Source of the DNA: RBG-16-66-20 sp049651845
Lineage (GTDB): Bacteria; Pseudomonadota; Gammaproteobacteria; Burkholderiales; SG8-39
Reading direction: 5' to 3'
NCBI GenBank assembly: GCA_049651845.1
Contig: JBASCW010000165.1
Span: 1 to 26,001 of the forward strand
Length of the DNA stretch: 26,001 nucleotides
The notes below the pieces were generated by a model. It ran no database searches and had not been told where the DNA came from. It worked only from the letters and a program-made list of their open reading frames with translations. Positions 1-7,627 of this stretch are shown in pieces. Made by a program: the position numbers and the translations under genes. Positions within the stretch are counted from its first letter, which is position 1; every line of letters begins with the position of its first letter.

Positions 1-39
1 AATTGGAAAAGACACTTGTTCAGAGCACGATCGGGCAGT

Positions 40-70
40 AAAAAAGCCCGCATCCGACGCCGATCGCGTC
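40..70 (-). terminator. Possible Rho-independent terminator of the PPK2 gene
   Basis: Read on the minus strand, just past the end of the PPK2 gene, there is a 5-bp GC-rich stem (56-60 paired with 66-70, 5-nt loop) and then a run of six T (40-45) after a 10-nt gap. The gap between stem and T-run is longer than usual and the stem is short, so this is only a weak candidate. An alternative small stem, 32-36 with 46-50, has the T-run in its loop. Confidence 0.3.
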
Positions 71-130
71 CTTGGAACCCAATTCATCGTGGTCGCGCAC
101 ATTAGCGGCTACTTCTTCAGACCTTCCCGC

Positions 131-1063
131 CTAGTAGACCGCGGGCACGTACATGTCCGGCGGGATCGGGCCGCGGTGGTAGTCCGGGTTGTGCACGCGC
201 GCGGGCAGCCTCACCTCCGGGTGATCCAGCTCCCGGTACGGGATGCGGCCGAGCAGGTGGTGGATGCAGTTCAGGCGCGCGCGCTTTTTGTCTACCGCCT
301 CGACCACCCACCAGCGCGCCTCGGGGATGTGGGTGCGCTCGAGCATCGCCTCTTTCGCCTTGGTGTACTGCTCCCAGCGGCGGCGCGACTCCAGGTCCAT
401 CGGCGAGAGCTTCCACTGCTTCATCGGGTCGTGGATGCGCATCTGGAATCGCAGGTGCTGCTCGTCGTCGGTGATCGAGAACCAGTACTTGATGAGGATG
501 ATGCCGGAGCGCACCAGCATCTTCTCGAACTCGGGCACGTCGTGGAAGAACTCCTCGAGATCGCGCTCGTTGCAGAAGCCCATCACGCGCTCGACGCCGG
601 CGCGGTTGTACCAGCTGCGGTCGAACAGCACCATCTCGCCGCCGGCCGGCAGGTGCGTGATGTAGCGCTGGAAGTACCACTGCGTGCGCTCGCGCTCGTT
701 CGGCGCCGGCAGCGCCACCACGCGGCAGACGCGCGGGTTGAGCCGCTGCGTGATGCGCTTGATGACCCCGCCCTTGCCGGCTGCGTCGCGGCCCTCGAAC
801 AGCACCACCACCTTGAGCTTGTGGCGAATCACCCAGTCCTGCAGCTTGACGAGCTCGCCCTGCAGCCGGAACAGCTCGCGGAAGTAGAGCTTGCGGCCCA
901 TGCCGGCACGCGCACGCTGCTCGTCCGGGTGCTCGGTTATGTCTTCGAGCAGCCGCTCCATGCGGCCGTCGTCGATCTCCATTTCCAGCTCCTCGTCGAA
1001 GCTGTCCTGCATGTCGGCGTGGGCGCGCCGCTTGAGCGAGTTGGGGCCCTTGGGCTTATTCAT
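131..1063 (-). CDS. ppk2: Polyphosphate kinase 2 (PPK2 class I)
   Basis: Cytosolic kinase that transfers phosphate between polyphosphate and nucleotides. The 310-aa protein has the PPK2 layout: an N-terminal acidic extension (about residues 18-50), a Walker A loop GRDAAGKGG (91-99), a Walker B-like stretch LFDRSWYNRAGVE (146-158) and a basic lid helix around 225-235. Single-domain length close to 300 aa fits class I, whose members mainly interconvert ADP and ATP; substrate class cannot be fixed from sequence alone. The ATG at 1063 has no strong ribosome site; an internal Met at residue 18 is a less likely start, since the residues ahead of it are typical family tail. It lies 59 bp after the DsrE-like gene on the same strand, so co-transcription with soxB is possible. 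In a cell using APS reductase and ATP sulfurylase, polyphosphate-linked nucleotide recycling is plausible but inferred. Confidence 0.93.
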   Translation of the reverse strand: MNKPKGPNSLKRRAHADMQDSFDEELEMEIDDGRMERLLEDITEHPDEQRARAGMGRKLYFRELFRLQGELVKLQDWVIRHKLKVVVLFEGRDAAGKGGVIKRITQRLNPRVCRVVALPAPNERERTQWYFQRYITHLPAGGEMVLFDRSWYNRAGVERVMGFCNERDLEEFFHDVPEFEKMLVRSGIILIKYWFSITDDEQHLRFQMRIHDPMKQWKLSPMDLESRRRWEQYTKAKEAMLERTHIPEARWWVVEAVDKKRARLNCIHHLLGRIPYRELDHPEVRLPARVHNPDYHRGPIPPDMYVPAVY

Positions 1064-1122
1064 GACGTAAGGACAACGCCGGCGCGCGCCGCTCCGGCCT
1101 CAGCGGCGGTCCGGGCGCGCCG

Positions 1123-1563
1123 CTAGGGCCGCAGGTAGGCGTATCCCTCGCGCTGCTGCAGGCGCGTGATCTCGGCGACGCCGGAGGGCACGTAACTCAC
1201 TTCGTCGATGAACTGGCCCTTGTTGAGCTTGCGGTTGCGCAGCGTGATTTCGCAGACATCGAACTTGACGCCCTGGTTCTTGAGGTCCTGCACGATCACC
1301 TCATACGGATTGCCGGCGGCGTCGCGCTTGCCCTTCATGAGGTAGTCCACGCCCTGTGCGTGCGCGACCACCACGATCTGCGCCTTCGGGTTCACTTCGA
1401 GGTGGTTGCGGATGTTGCGCAGGCCGTTGGTGGCCTGCGGCAGTCCGTCGTTCAGGTGGTAGACCACCTTGTCGGGTGCGACCGGGCCGCTCGAGGGGCC
1501 GCCGGTGTTGGCGCAGCCGGCCAACGCGAGCAGCAGGATGATCAGCGTCGAGAGAGTCTTCAT
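1123..1563 (-). CDS. DsrE-family lipoprotein
   Basis: A 146-aa protein beginning with a lipoprotein signal peptide: hydrophobic run at residues 5-15 and lipobox LAGC with Cys17 as the lipidation site. The mature part looks like a DsrE/DsrF-like single domain: a beta-strand with VVVAHAQG (about 64-71), then an L-NQGVKFDVCEIT-like stretch carrying Cys104, the position where DsrE-type sulfur carriers have their reactive cysteine. Family members carry or sense persulfide sulfur; a membrane-tethered periplasmic version beside soxB would be well placed to handle sulfane sulfur, but that role is inferred. The ATG at 1563 follows a strong ribosome site (AAGGAGGAAACC). It lies 76 bp downstream of soxB on the same strand, probably in one transcript. 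It is annotated in many genomes only as DsrE family protein. Confidence 0.8.
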   Translation of the reverse strand: MKTLSTLIILLLALAGCANTGGPSSGPVAPDKVVYHLNDGLPQATNGLRNIRNHLEVNPKAQIVVVAHAQGVDYLMKGKRDAAGNPYEVIVQDLKNQGVKFDVCEITLRNRKLNKGQFIDEVSYVPSGVAEITRLQQREGYAYLRP

Positions 1564-1639
1564 TGGTTTCCTCCTTGGTTGCAGATGCAGGCGTTCCTGG
1601 GGTTGGTTGATCCGAGCTTCGTGAGTGGGGGCAGCGGCC

Positions 1640-3337
1640 TCACGCTACCCCCGCGTTGCGTTCCATGCCGATGAGGCGCGGCAGGTTGAGCGTGCGCGGC
1701 GCGAGGGACTTGCGGTCGCGCAGGTAGCGCTCGACCACGTCCCACACCGGCTCGCCCTGCGGATTCTCGGCGACCGACGCCCAGCCCGCAAGCTTGTAGC
1801 GCTTGCCGGCGTCGAGCGGCTTGCCCTGGATCCGGAGGTCGGATATCCGCGTGCCGATGCCCGCGGCAGGATCGCAGGCGTAGGTCAGGCCGCCCACGCG
1901 CACCATGTCGCCGCCCTGCTGCCGGTAGGGGTCCGGATTGAACAGGTTGTCGCAGACGTCCTCGAGGATCGCCTTGATCTCGGCGCCGGTGGGCTCGCTG
2001 AGCGTCACCTGCGGGTAGGTGATCGCGGTCTGGTCCATCAGATGCTCGCGCAGGATCGGCTGCCCGGGCAGCAGCGTGGTGCCCCAGCGGAAGCCCGGAG
2101 AGAACGCGATCTCGGCGCCCTTGACCGCCAGCATCGCATCGAGGATCAGCTGGTCGAAGGTGCCGTTGAAATTGCCGCGGCGATAGAGCAATCCCTCGGT
2201 GACCGCGAGCGGCTCCTCCAGCTTCGCCTTGTAGGGGGCGCGCACTCGCTCGATCAGCACCAGCATCGCCGGGTCCGCCGGCAGCAGGTTCGAAAACACC
2301 GGCAGCAGGCGGTAGCGGAAGTCCACCACCGAGGACTTCACCTCCAGGTCGAGCACCGACAGGAACTTGCCGTTGGAGCCCGAATTGCAGACGATGGTCC
2401 GGCCGCCCGCGTTCGGCACGATCACCGGCACCGGCACGCCGTCGTGGGTGTGGCCGCCGAGGATGGCGTCGATGCCGCGCACGCGGCCCGCGAGCTTCAC
2501 GTCCACGTCCATGCCGTTGTGCGACAGCAGCACCACGGCGCGCGCGCCCTTGGCGCGCACTTCCTCGACGAGCTTCTGCAGCTCGGCTTCCTGGATGCCG
2601 AACGTCCAATCTGGGACGAAATGGCGCGGATTGGCGATCGGGGTGTAGGGGAAGGCCTGCCCGATGATCGCCACCGGCACGCCGTTCGGCTCGCGCATCA
2701 CGTAGGGTTTGAACACCGGGTCGTTGAAGTCCGCGGTCTTCACGTTCTGCGCGAGGAACTCCATGGGCGCCAGGCCCTTCACCGCTTCCTGGACGCGCTT
2801 GTCGCCGTAGGTGAACTCCCAGTGTGCGGTCATGAGGTCCACGCCGAGGAGCTTTTGCGCGTCGATCATGTCCTGGCCGCGCGTCCAGAGCGAGGTCGCC
2901 GAGCCCTGCCAGGTGTCGCCGCCGTCCAGCAGCAGGGCGCCGGGGCGCGAAGCGCGCAGTCGCTTGACGAGCGTGGCGAGGTGCGCGAAGCCGCCCACCT
3001 TGCCGTAGCGCCGCGCCGCGGCCTCGAAGTCGAGATAGGTGAAGGCATGCGCCTCCGGCGTGCCCGCGGCGATGCCGGCGCGCTTCAGCAGGTGCTCGCC
3101 CACGAGGTGCGGCGCGCGCCCGGCCGCTTCGCCGACGCCGATGTTGGCGTTCGGCTCGCGGAAGTAGATCGGCAGCAGCTGCGCGTGGCAGTCGGTGAAG
3201 TGCAGCAGGCTGACGTTGCCGAAGCGCGGCACGTCGTACAGCGCCTGCGACGCCTGCGCGAGGCTGTCGCCCGGACGCAGTGCAGCACCCGTGGCGGCGG
3301 CGAGCGCGAGCAAGCGAAGGAACTCTCTGCGCTGCAA
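1640..3337 (-). CDS. soxB: Thiosulfohydrolase SoxB
   Basis: Periplasmic dimanganese enzyme that hydrolyses sulfate from the SoxY-bound thiosulfonate. The 565-aa protein starts with a twin-arginine signal (RREFLR, residues 3-8, then a hydrophobic run and a cut near residue 28). It has the metallophosphoesterase fold: FTDCH with likely metal ligands Asp49 and His51, LLDGGDTWQG (137-144), the SoxB-typical HWEFTYG (172-178), SHNG (272-275) and GGHTHD (294-299), followed by a 5'-nucleotidase C-terminal domain. Length is normal for the family. The start is a TTG preceded by GAGGGGGGA about 7 nt upstream; the first residues M-Q-R-R support it. soxB is transcribed away from soxYZAX rather than following it, and is followed by a DsrE-like lipoprotein gene. 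No soxCD is present in the window. Confidence 0.97.
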   Translation of the reverse strand: MQRREFLRLLALAAATGAALRPGDSLAQASQALYDVPRFGNVSLLHFTDCHAQLLPIYFREPNANIGVGEAAGRAPHLVGEHLLKRAGIAAGTPEAHAFTYLDFEAAARRYGKVGGFAHLATLVKRLRASRPGALLLDGGDTWQGSATSLWTRGQDMIDAQKLLGVDLMTAHWEFTYGDKRVQEAVKGLAPMEFLAQNVKTADFNDPVFKPYVMREPNGVPVAIIGQAFPYTPIANPRHFVPDWTFGIQEAELQKLVEEVRAKGARAVVLLSHNGMDVDVKLAGRVRGIDAILGGHTHDGVPVPVIVPNAGGRTIVCNSGSNGKFLSVLDLEVKSSVVDFRYRLLPVFSNLLPADPAMLVLIERVRAPYKAKLEEPLAVTEGLLYRRGNFNGTFDQLILDAMLAVKGAEIAFSPGFRWGTTLLPGQPILREHLMDQTAITYPQVTLSEPTGAEIKAILEDVCDNLFNPDPYRQQGGDMVRVGGLTYACDPAAGIGTRISDLRIQGKPLDAGKRYKLAGWASVAENPQGEPVWDVVERYLRDRKSLAPRTLNLPRLIGMERNAGVA

Positions 3338-3543
3338 GCTGATTCCCCCCCTCGAAGTGCCGGTAGACTAGCATCGGGCCGGGAGTGGAGGAAATTAGGG
3401 CAGGTTATGGGCGTAACAGAAACTCGATTGGCCCTGCGCCGCCTGTGGGCTTGTGCGCAGAGGACTTATTTGAGTAATCTAGCCCGATTGACCCGAGTTG
3501 GCTCTTCTCATGATTCACCCGACATAGGCAGGAGGAGACGGAA
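3338..3543. promoter_or_regulatory. Divergent soxB / soxYZAX intergenic control region
   Basis: The 206 bp between the two start codons must hold promoters for both transcripts. It is clearly richer in A/T than the flanking genes. Seen: a partly symmetric element ACTTATTTGAGT (3464-3475), a repeated CCCGA/TTG pattern (about 3484-3500), and a weak sigma70-like pair toward soxY (TTGACC 3488-3493 and CATGAT 3509-3514, 15-bp spacing). A strong ribosome site (AGGAGGAGA) precedes soxY. Sox operons of other bacteria are controlled by the ArsR-type repressor SoxR, but no such gene is in the window and no operator can be assigned confidently. Confidence 0.45.
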
Positions 3544-4011
3544 ATGGATGACGCAAGAAGATCGGTGGTGAAAGGAATTTGGGCCGTGGGGGCCCTGGCC
3601 GGGGCGGTCGCCGCCGGCCTGCTGAGCCCGGTGCGCGCGCTGGCCGCCTGGAACAAGGGCGCGTTCGACGCCAAGAGCACCCTCGACGCGATGCGGGCGC
3701 TCGGCATGGCCAATGCCGAAGACAGCAAGGCGATCCAGATCCGCGCTCCCGACATCGCCGAGAACGGCGCGGTGGTGCCGATCGACGTCACCAGCGACGT
3801 GCCCGGCACCACGAGCATCTCGGTGTTCATCGAGAAGAACCCGTTCCCCTATACCGGAACCTTCGACGTCTCGCAGGGTGCGGTGCCCTACGTGCACCTG
3901 CGCGTGAAGATCGGCGAAACCTCGCCGGTGCGAGTGGTGGTCGCGGCCGGCGGCAAGCACTTTACGGCCGTGAAGGAAGTCAAGGTCACCATCGGCGGCT
4001 GCGGCGGCTGA
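3544..4011 (+). CDS. soxY: Sulfur-carrier subunit SoxY
   Basis: SoxY holds pathway intermediates covalently on a swinging C-terminal cysteine. The 155-aa protein ends in the diagnostic GGCGG, with Cys153 as the carrier residue. The N-terminus has a twin-arginine-like signal (Arg5-Arg6, then a hydrophobic stretch to about residue 33, cut near ALA-A), matching export of the folded SoxYZ dimer through Tat. The middle of the protein (about 60-148) is the immunoglobulin-like domain, with the conserved FIEKNPFPYTGTF region. The ATG follows AGGAGGAGACGGAA. It is first in the soxYZAX-sat operon, 12 bp before soxZ. Confidence 0.96.
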   Translation: MDDARRSVVKGIWAVGALAGAVAAGLLSPVRALAAWNKGAFDAKSTLDAMRALGMANAEDSKAIQIRAPDIAENGAVVPIDVTSDVPGTTSISVFIEKNPFPYTGTFDVSQGAVPYVHLRVKIGETSPVRVVVAAGGKHFTAVKEVKVTIGGCGG

Positions 4012-4023
4012 GCGGAGGAGAAC

Positions 4024-4344
4024 ATGGCCGAACCGATGAAGATCCGGGCCACGCTGCAAGGCGACGTGGCCGACGTGCGCGTGCTGATGGCGCATCCGAT
4101 GGAAACGGGCCAGCGCAAGGACGCCGCCGGCAAGGTCGTTCCGCTGCATTTCATCCAGACCATCACCGCGGAGCTGAACGGCAAGACGGTGTTCACCGCC
4201 GACGTCAGCCAGGCGGTGTCGCGCAACCCGGTCTTCGCCTTCAAGGTGAAGGGCGCCAAGTCGGGGGACAAGCTTTCGGTCACCTGGCAGGACAACAAGG
4301 GCGAGAAACGCACAGATGAGGTTGTGATCAAAGCCGGATCCTGA
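4024..4344 (+). CDS. soxZ: Sulfur-carrier partner SoxZ
   Basis: SoxZ is the 106-aa partner of SoxY; it has no signal peptide and is co-exported with SoxY. The protein shows the family features: MHPMETG-like turn (residues 25-31, here AHPMETGQRKD), a V-P-L-H-F-I strand, and the repeated pattern of beta strands ending with a TWxDNKG segment near residue 90. The start ATG is preceded by GGAGGAGAAC, overlapping the region just after the soxY stop. Length and position directly after soxY are typical. It belongs to the same transcript as soxA, soxX and sat. Confidence 0.96.
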   Translation: MAEPMKIRATLQGDVADVRVLMAHPMETGQRKDAAGKVVPLHFIQTITAELNGKTVFTADVSQAVSRNPVFAFKVKGAKSGDKLSVTWQDNKGEKRTDEVVIKAGS

Positions 4345-4379
4345 AGTCGTCAAGAAACGAACGCACTGGAGGAGACAAA

Positions 4380-5195
4380 ATGAGGCAGGCGCTCGTGCTG
4401 GGAATCGTTGCCGCCGCGCTGGCGGCGCCGTGGCAGGGGGCGGCCGCGCAGTCCGCCGACCCTACAGCTGCGGAGTTCGACAAGTTCCGCGAGATCATGG
4501 AGCAGGACAATCCCGCGGAGTTGTTCGAGGTGAAGGGCGAGGAGTTGTGGCGCGCGCGCCGCGGACCGAAGAAGGCCTCGCTGGAGCAATGCGACCTGGG
4601 CCTCGGGCCCGGCGTGCTGAAGGGTGCTTACGCCCAGTTGCCGCGCTATTTCGCCGACGTGGACCGCGTCATGGATGCCGAGGCGCGCGTCGTGCACTGC
4701 ATGATCACGCTGCAGGGCTTTACCTTCGCGGAGCTTTCCAAGCAGCCCTTCAGCAGCCTCGTGCGCACGCCCGATCCGGTCTCGATCGTGACTTATGTCG
4801 CCGCGCAGTCGCGCGGCATGAAGATCGCCGTGCCGCAAGGCCACCCGAAGGAGCGTGACGCCTTCGAGACCGGCAAGGCGATCTTCCACTACCGCGCCGG
4901 CGCCTTCGACTTTTCCTGCGCCAGCTGCCATGGCGTGGACGGCCAGCGCATCCGCACCCAGCCGCTGCCCAACTTCACCAAGCCCGAGCAGGCGATTCGC
5001 GCGGTGCAGGGCTGGCCGGGCTACCGCATGACCGGCGGCGTGATGCATACGCTGCAATGGCGCCTGAACGACTGCTACCGCCAGCAGCGCTTCCCGGAGC
5101 CGGGCTACACGTCGGAGACGCTGAGCGCCCTGCTCGCCTACGTGACGGGCAACGCCAACGGCCACGTTTATCGCGGCCCGGGCATCAAGCGCTAG
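4380..5195 (+). CDS. soxA: Cytochrome c SoxA, mono-heme type
   Basis: Catalytic subunit of SoxXA, which oxidatively joins thiosulfate to SoxY in the periplasm. The 271-aa precursor has a Sec signal peptide with likely cut after AQS (about residue 25). Only one c-type heme site is present, CASCH at residues 180-184. The N-terminal half keeps Cys71 and Cys107 but no CXXCH, the pattern of mono-heme SoxA in which a disulfide replaces the first heme. Cys232 (in RLNDCYRQQRFPEPGY) matches the conserved cysteine that is a persulfide heme ligand and active-site residue. The ATG is preceded by TGGAGGAGACAAA. It sits between soxZ (35 bp) and soxX (12 bp). Confidence 0.96.
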   Translation: MRQALVLGIVAAALAAPWQGAAAQSADPTAAEFDKFREIMEQDNPAELFEVKGEELWRARRGPKKASLEQCDLGLGPGVLKGAYAQLPRYFADVDRVMDAEARVVHCMITLQGFTFAELSKQPFSSLVRTPDPVSIVTYVAAQSRGMKIAVPQGHPKERDAFETGKAIFHYRAGAFDFSCASCHGVDGQRIRTQPLPNFTKPEQAIRAVQGWPGYRMTGGVMHTLQWRLNDCYRQQRFPEPGYTSETLSALLAYVTGNANGHVYRGPGIKR

Positions 5196-5207
5196 GAGAC
5201 CTAGACC

Positions 5208-5813
5208 ATGCGATTCGCATCCGCAGGACTTCTGGCCGCGGCCGCCGTGTTGCTCGTTTCGTGCGCCACGCCGCCGCGCGACTACCGGCCCGACGCCGTG
5301 GCGTTGATGAAGCGGGATTTCCACGCGCGCGGCATTGCCGGCATGGACCGACTGCAGGAAGACGCCGTGCAGGCCACCTGCAACCAGCACCAGGACAATC
5401 CGCCGCAGGAGGTCGCCGCCAAGCTGGAGAAGGACCAGTTTGCGGCGATCAAGTGGCCGGCGGACGGCAAGCTGCTCGGCGACTGGCGCAACGGCGAGAA
5501 GATCGCCCAGGACGGGCGCGGCATGGCCTGGAACGACAAGGGCGGCGTCGGCGGCAGCTGCTACAACTGCCACCAGATCGGGCCGGCGACGACCTCGTTC
5601 GGCACCATCGGGCCGAGCCTGCACCAGTTCGGCAAGAAGCGCGGCTACGGCGCGGAGATCCAGCGCTACGCCTACGGCAAGATCTACAACGCCAAGGCCT
5701 ACAACCTGTGCTCGCAGATGCCGCGCTTCGGCCACGTCGGGGCGCTCACCGAGCAGCAGATGAGGGACCTGACCGCGCTGCTGATGGACCCGGCCTCGCC
5801 GGTCAATCAATAG
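5208..5813 (+). CDS. soxX: Cytochrome c SoxX, extended and possibly lipidated
   Basis: Electron-accepting subunit of SoxXA. The 201-aa protein has one heme site CYNCH (118-122) and Met171 in a QMPRFG motif as the likely sixth heme ligand. It is longer than the shortest SoxX proteins: residues 20-105 form an N-terminal extension with Cys58, which could pair with Cys168. The N-terminus reads as a lipoprotein signal: hydrophobic run, then LVSC at residues 16-19, so Cys19 may anchor SoxXA to a membrane; this is a prediction. The ribosome site AGGAGA overlaps the soxA stop. sat follows after only 10 bp, so the periplasmic and cytoplasmic arms of the pathway are co-transcribed. Confidence 0.94.
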   Translation: MRFASAGLLAAAAVLLVSCATPPRDYRPDAVALMKRDFHARGIAGMDRLQEDAVQATCNQHQDNPPQEVAAKLEKDQFAAIKWPADGKLLGDWRNGEKIAQDGRGMAWNDKGGVGGSCYNCHQIGPATTSFGTIGPSLHQFGKKRGYGAEIQRYAYGKIYNAKAYNLCSQMPRFGHVGALTEQQMRDLTALLMDPASPVNQ

Positions 5814-5823
5814 GGCGGCATCG

Positions 5824-6999
5824 ATGCCCGCGCTGGTACCGCCGCACGGGCGCAGCTCGCTCCGGCCGCTGATGCCTGCAGGCGCGCAGCTCGCCGCCGA
5901 GCGCGCGCGTGCCGCGTCGCTGCCCTCGCTGCGCGTGAGCTCGCGCGAGAAGGGCGATCTCATCATGCTCGGCATCGGCGGCTTCACGCCGCTCGAGGGC
6001 TTTATGAGCCACGCCGACTGGCAGGGCGTGTGCGACGGCTACCGCACCGCCGCCGGCCTGTTCTGGCCCATCCCGATCACGCTGTCCACGGACCGGGTCA
6101 CCGCGGACTCCTTCAGGACCGGCACCGACATCGCCTTGCTCGATGCGGAGGGTGGCGAGCCGCTCGCGACCATGAAGGTCACGGAGAAGTACGCGATCAA
6201 CAAGGCGCACGAGTGCGCGACCGTGTTCCGCACCACCGACCCCGCGCATCCCGGCGTCAAGATGGTCATGGCGCAGGGCGAGGTGAACCTGGCGGGGCCG
6301 GTGACGGTGCTCTCGGACGGCGGCTTCAAGGAGAAGTACGGCGCACTGTTCATGACGCCGGCGCAGACGCGCGCCGAATTCGAGCGCCTGGGCTGGTCGC
6401 GCGTCGCGGCGTTCCAGACGCGCAATCCCATGCACCGCTCGCACGAGTACCTGGCCAAGGTGGCGATCGAGGTCTGCGACGGCGTGCTCGTGCATTCGCT
6501 GCTCGGCAACCTCAAGCCCGGCGACATTCCCGCGGAGGTGCGCACGCGCGCCATTGCCGATCTTGTCGAGAAGTACTTCATGACGGGCACCGTGGTGCAG
6601 GCGGGCTATCCGCTGGACATGCGCTATGCCGGGCCGCGCGAGGCGCTGCTGCACGCGCTGTTCCGGCAGAACTACGGCTGCTCACACCAGATCGTCGGGC
6701 GCGATCACGCCGGTGTCGGCAGCTACTACGGGCCGTTCGACGCGCATCGCATCTTCGACGAGATCCCGGCGGGCGCGCTGCAGACGCAGCCGCTCAAGAT
6801 GGACGTGACGTTTTGGTGCTACCGCTGCGGCGGCATGGCTTCCGGTCGCACCTGCGCGCACGGCGACACGGACCGCCTGCAGGTCTCGGGCACGCAGCTG
6901 CGCACATGGCTGGGCGAAGGCAGCCCGGTGCCGCCCGAATTCAGCCGGCCCGAGGTGCTGGAGATCCTGCGCGAGTACTACGCCACGATCAAGGAGTGA
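5824..6999 (+). CDS. sat: ATP sulfurylase (sulfate adenylyltransferase), dissimilatory type
   Basis: In sulfur oxidisers Sat runs toward ATP: APS plus pyrophosphate gives sulfate and ATP in the cytoplasm. The 391-aa protein has the PUA-like N-terminal domain (about 1-165) and the nucleotidyltransferase domain with QTRNPMHRSHE (198-208) and GRDHAGVG (292-299). A CYRC...CAH cluster (Cys332, Cys335, Cys344, His346) near the C-terminus matches the zinc-binding site seen in bacterial and archaeal homotetrameric or dimeric Sat; there is no APS kinase domain. Length is normal. The gene directly follows soxX (10 bp, weak ribosome site GGGCGG), so translation may be coupled. Pairing with aprMBA in the same window supports the APS pathway for sulfite oxidation. 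Confidence 0.96.
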   Translation: MPALVPPHGRSSLRPLMPAGAQLAAERARAASLPSLRVSSREKGDLIMLGIGGFTPLEGFMSHADWQGVCDGYRTAAGLFWPIPITLSTDRVTADSFRTGTDIALLDAEGGEPLATMKVTEKYAINKAHECATVFRTTDPAHPGVKMVMAQGEVNLAGPVTVLSDGGFKEKYGALFMTPAQTRAEFERLGWSRVAAFQTRNPMHRSHEYLAKVAIEVCDGVLVHSLLGNLKPGDIPAEVRTRAIADLVEKYFMTGTVVQAGYPLDMRYAGPREALLHALFRQNYGCSHQIVGRDHAGVGSYYGPFDAHRIFDEIPAGALQTQPLKMDVTFWCYRCGGMASGRTCAHGDTDRLQVSGTQLRTWLGEGSPVPPEFSRPEVLEILREYYATIKE

Positions 7000-7027
7000 G
7001 AGGTGATGGGCGCCGGGTTCAGGGAGG

Positions 7028-7627
7028 TCAGCGCCCTGACTCGATCCAGTAGATCGCCAGCCCGAGCGCGATCAGGCCGATGTCCGCCAGGCCGATGACG
7101 AGGATCAGGAACGTGATGCGCCGCGCGGCGGGCTTCATCGGCAGCCAGACGCGCCGCATCGACCAGCGGTACAGCGGAATCCATCGCCAACGCCGGTCGC
7201 GCTCCAGGTATGCCTTGAGCGCCATCCCCCACGCGTGCAAGCTGCGATCGACTTCGGCGCCCGGGGCGTCAGCGCCCGCCGGTTCGTATTCGTCAGTGAT
7301 GGTGAGCCGGCTTCCGGCGGGAGTCGGCTGGATCTCGAAGCGTGTGCATTTCTTGAGGCCCGCCGCGTAGTCGACCCGCAAGGTCTGGCTCGACGGGCGT
7401 ACGACGGACCCCGCCATCACCGAGCGCTGCCCGTTGCTGTGATTCAGAATCTCCGCCCGGAAGCATTCCGGCGCGCGCTGCTCCCACGACGCGAACTCGA
7501 GGAAAGGGTTGATACGGTAAAGCGCCTCCAGATCGCGGCAGAACGCGGCGAGCCGAGCGGGGTCGAGGGGGGTCTCCAGCGTCACCCAGGCCGCGTCCCG
7601 GCCGGGCGGCGCGCTACCCGCGCTCAT
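7028..7627 (-). CDS. SRPBCC-like protein with C-terminal membrane anchor
   Basis: A 199-aa protein not recognised as a named gene. Residues 10-125 resemble the START/SRPBCC (polyketide-cyclase-like) lipid- or ligand-binding fold: alternating strands with a TRFEIQP-TPAGSRLTITDEYE segment around residues 96-117. A basic stretch (about 140-170) is followed by one clear membrane helix (about 171-193), so the domain is probably tethered to the inner membrane. The ATG at 7627 overlaps the stop of the upstream stress-protein gene (ATGA), which fixes this start and implies translational coupling; a longer open frame upstream lies inside that gene and is not believed. It is the last gene of a four-gene leftward module headed by the YeiH-like transporter. 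Function unknown. Confidence 0.72.
   Translation of the reverse strand: MSAGSAPPGRDAAWVTLETPLDPARLAAFCRDLEALYRINPFLEFASWEQRAPECFRAEILNHSNGQRSVMAGSVVRPSSQTLRVDYAAGLKKCTRFEIQPTPAGSRLTITDEYEPAGADAPGAEVDRSLHAWGMALKAYLERDRRWRWIPLYRWSMRRVWLPMKPAARRITFLILVIGLADIGLIALGLAIYWIESGR

Noticed and set aside
1625..3571. Long plus-strand open frame opposite soxB
   Set aside because: Antisense of soxB with composition of a shadow frame; it runs into the sox control region and soxY start.
3405..4353. Open frames on the minus strand across soxY and soxZ
   Set aside because: Shadows of soxY and soxZ, which have diagnostic motifs and good ribosome sites on the plus strand.
4350..5987. Minus-strand open frame across soxA, soxX and the start of sat
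   Set aside because: It spans three well-supported plus-strand genes and has no recognisable domain.
7008..7036. GGGCGC / GCGCCC inverted repeat between convergent sat and SRPBCC genes
   Set aside because: Stem of only 6 bp, loop of 17 nt and no T-run; too common in GC-rich DNA to call a terminator.
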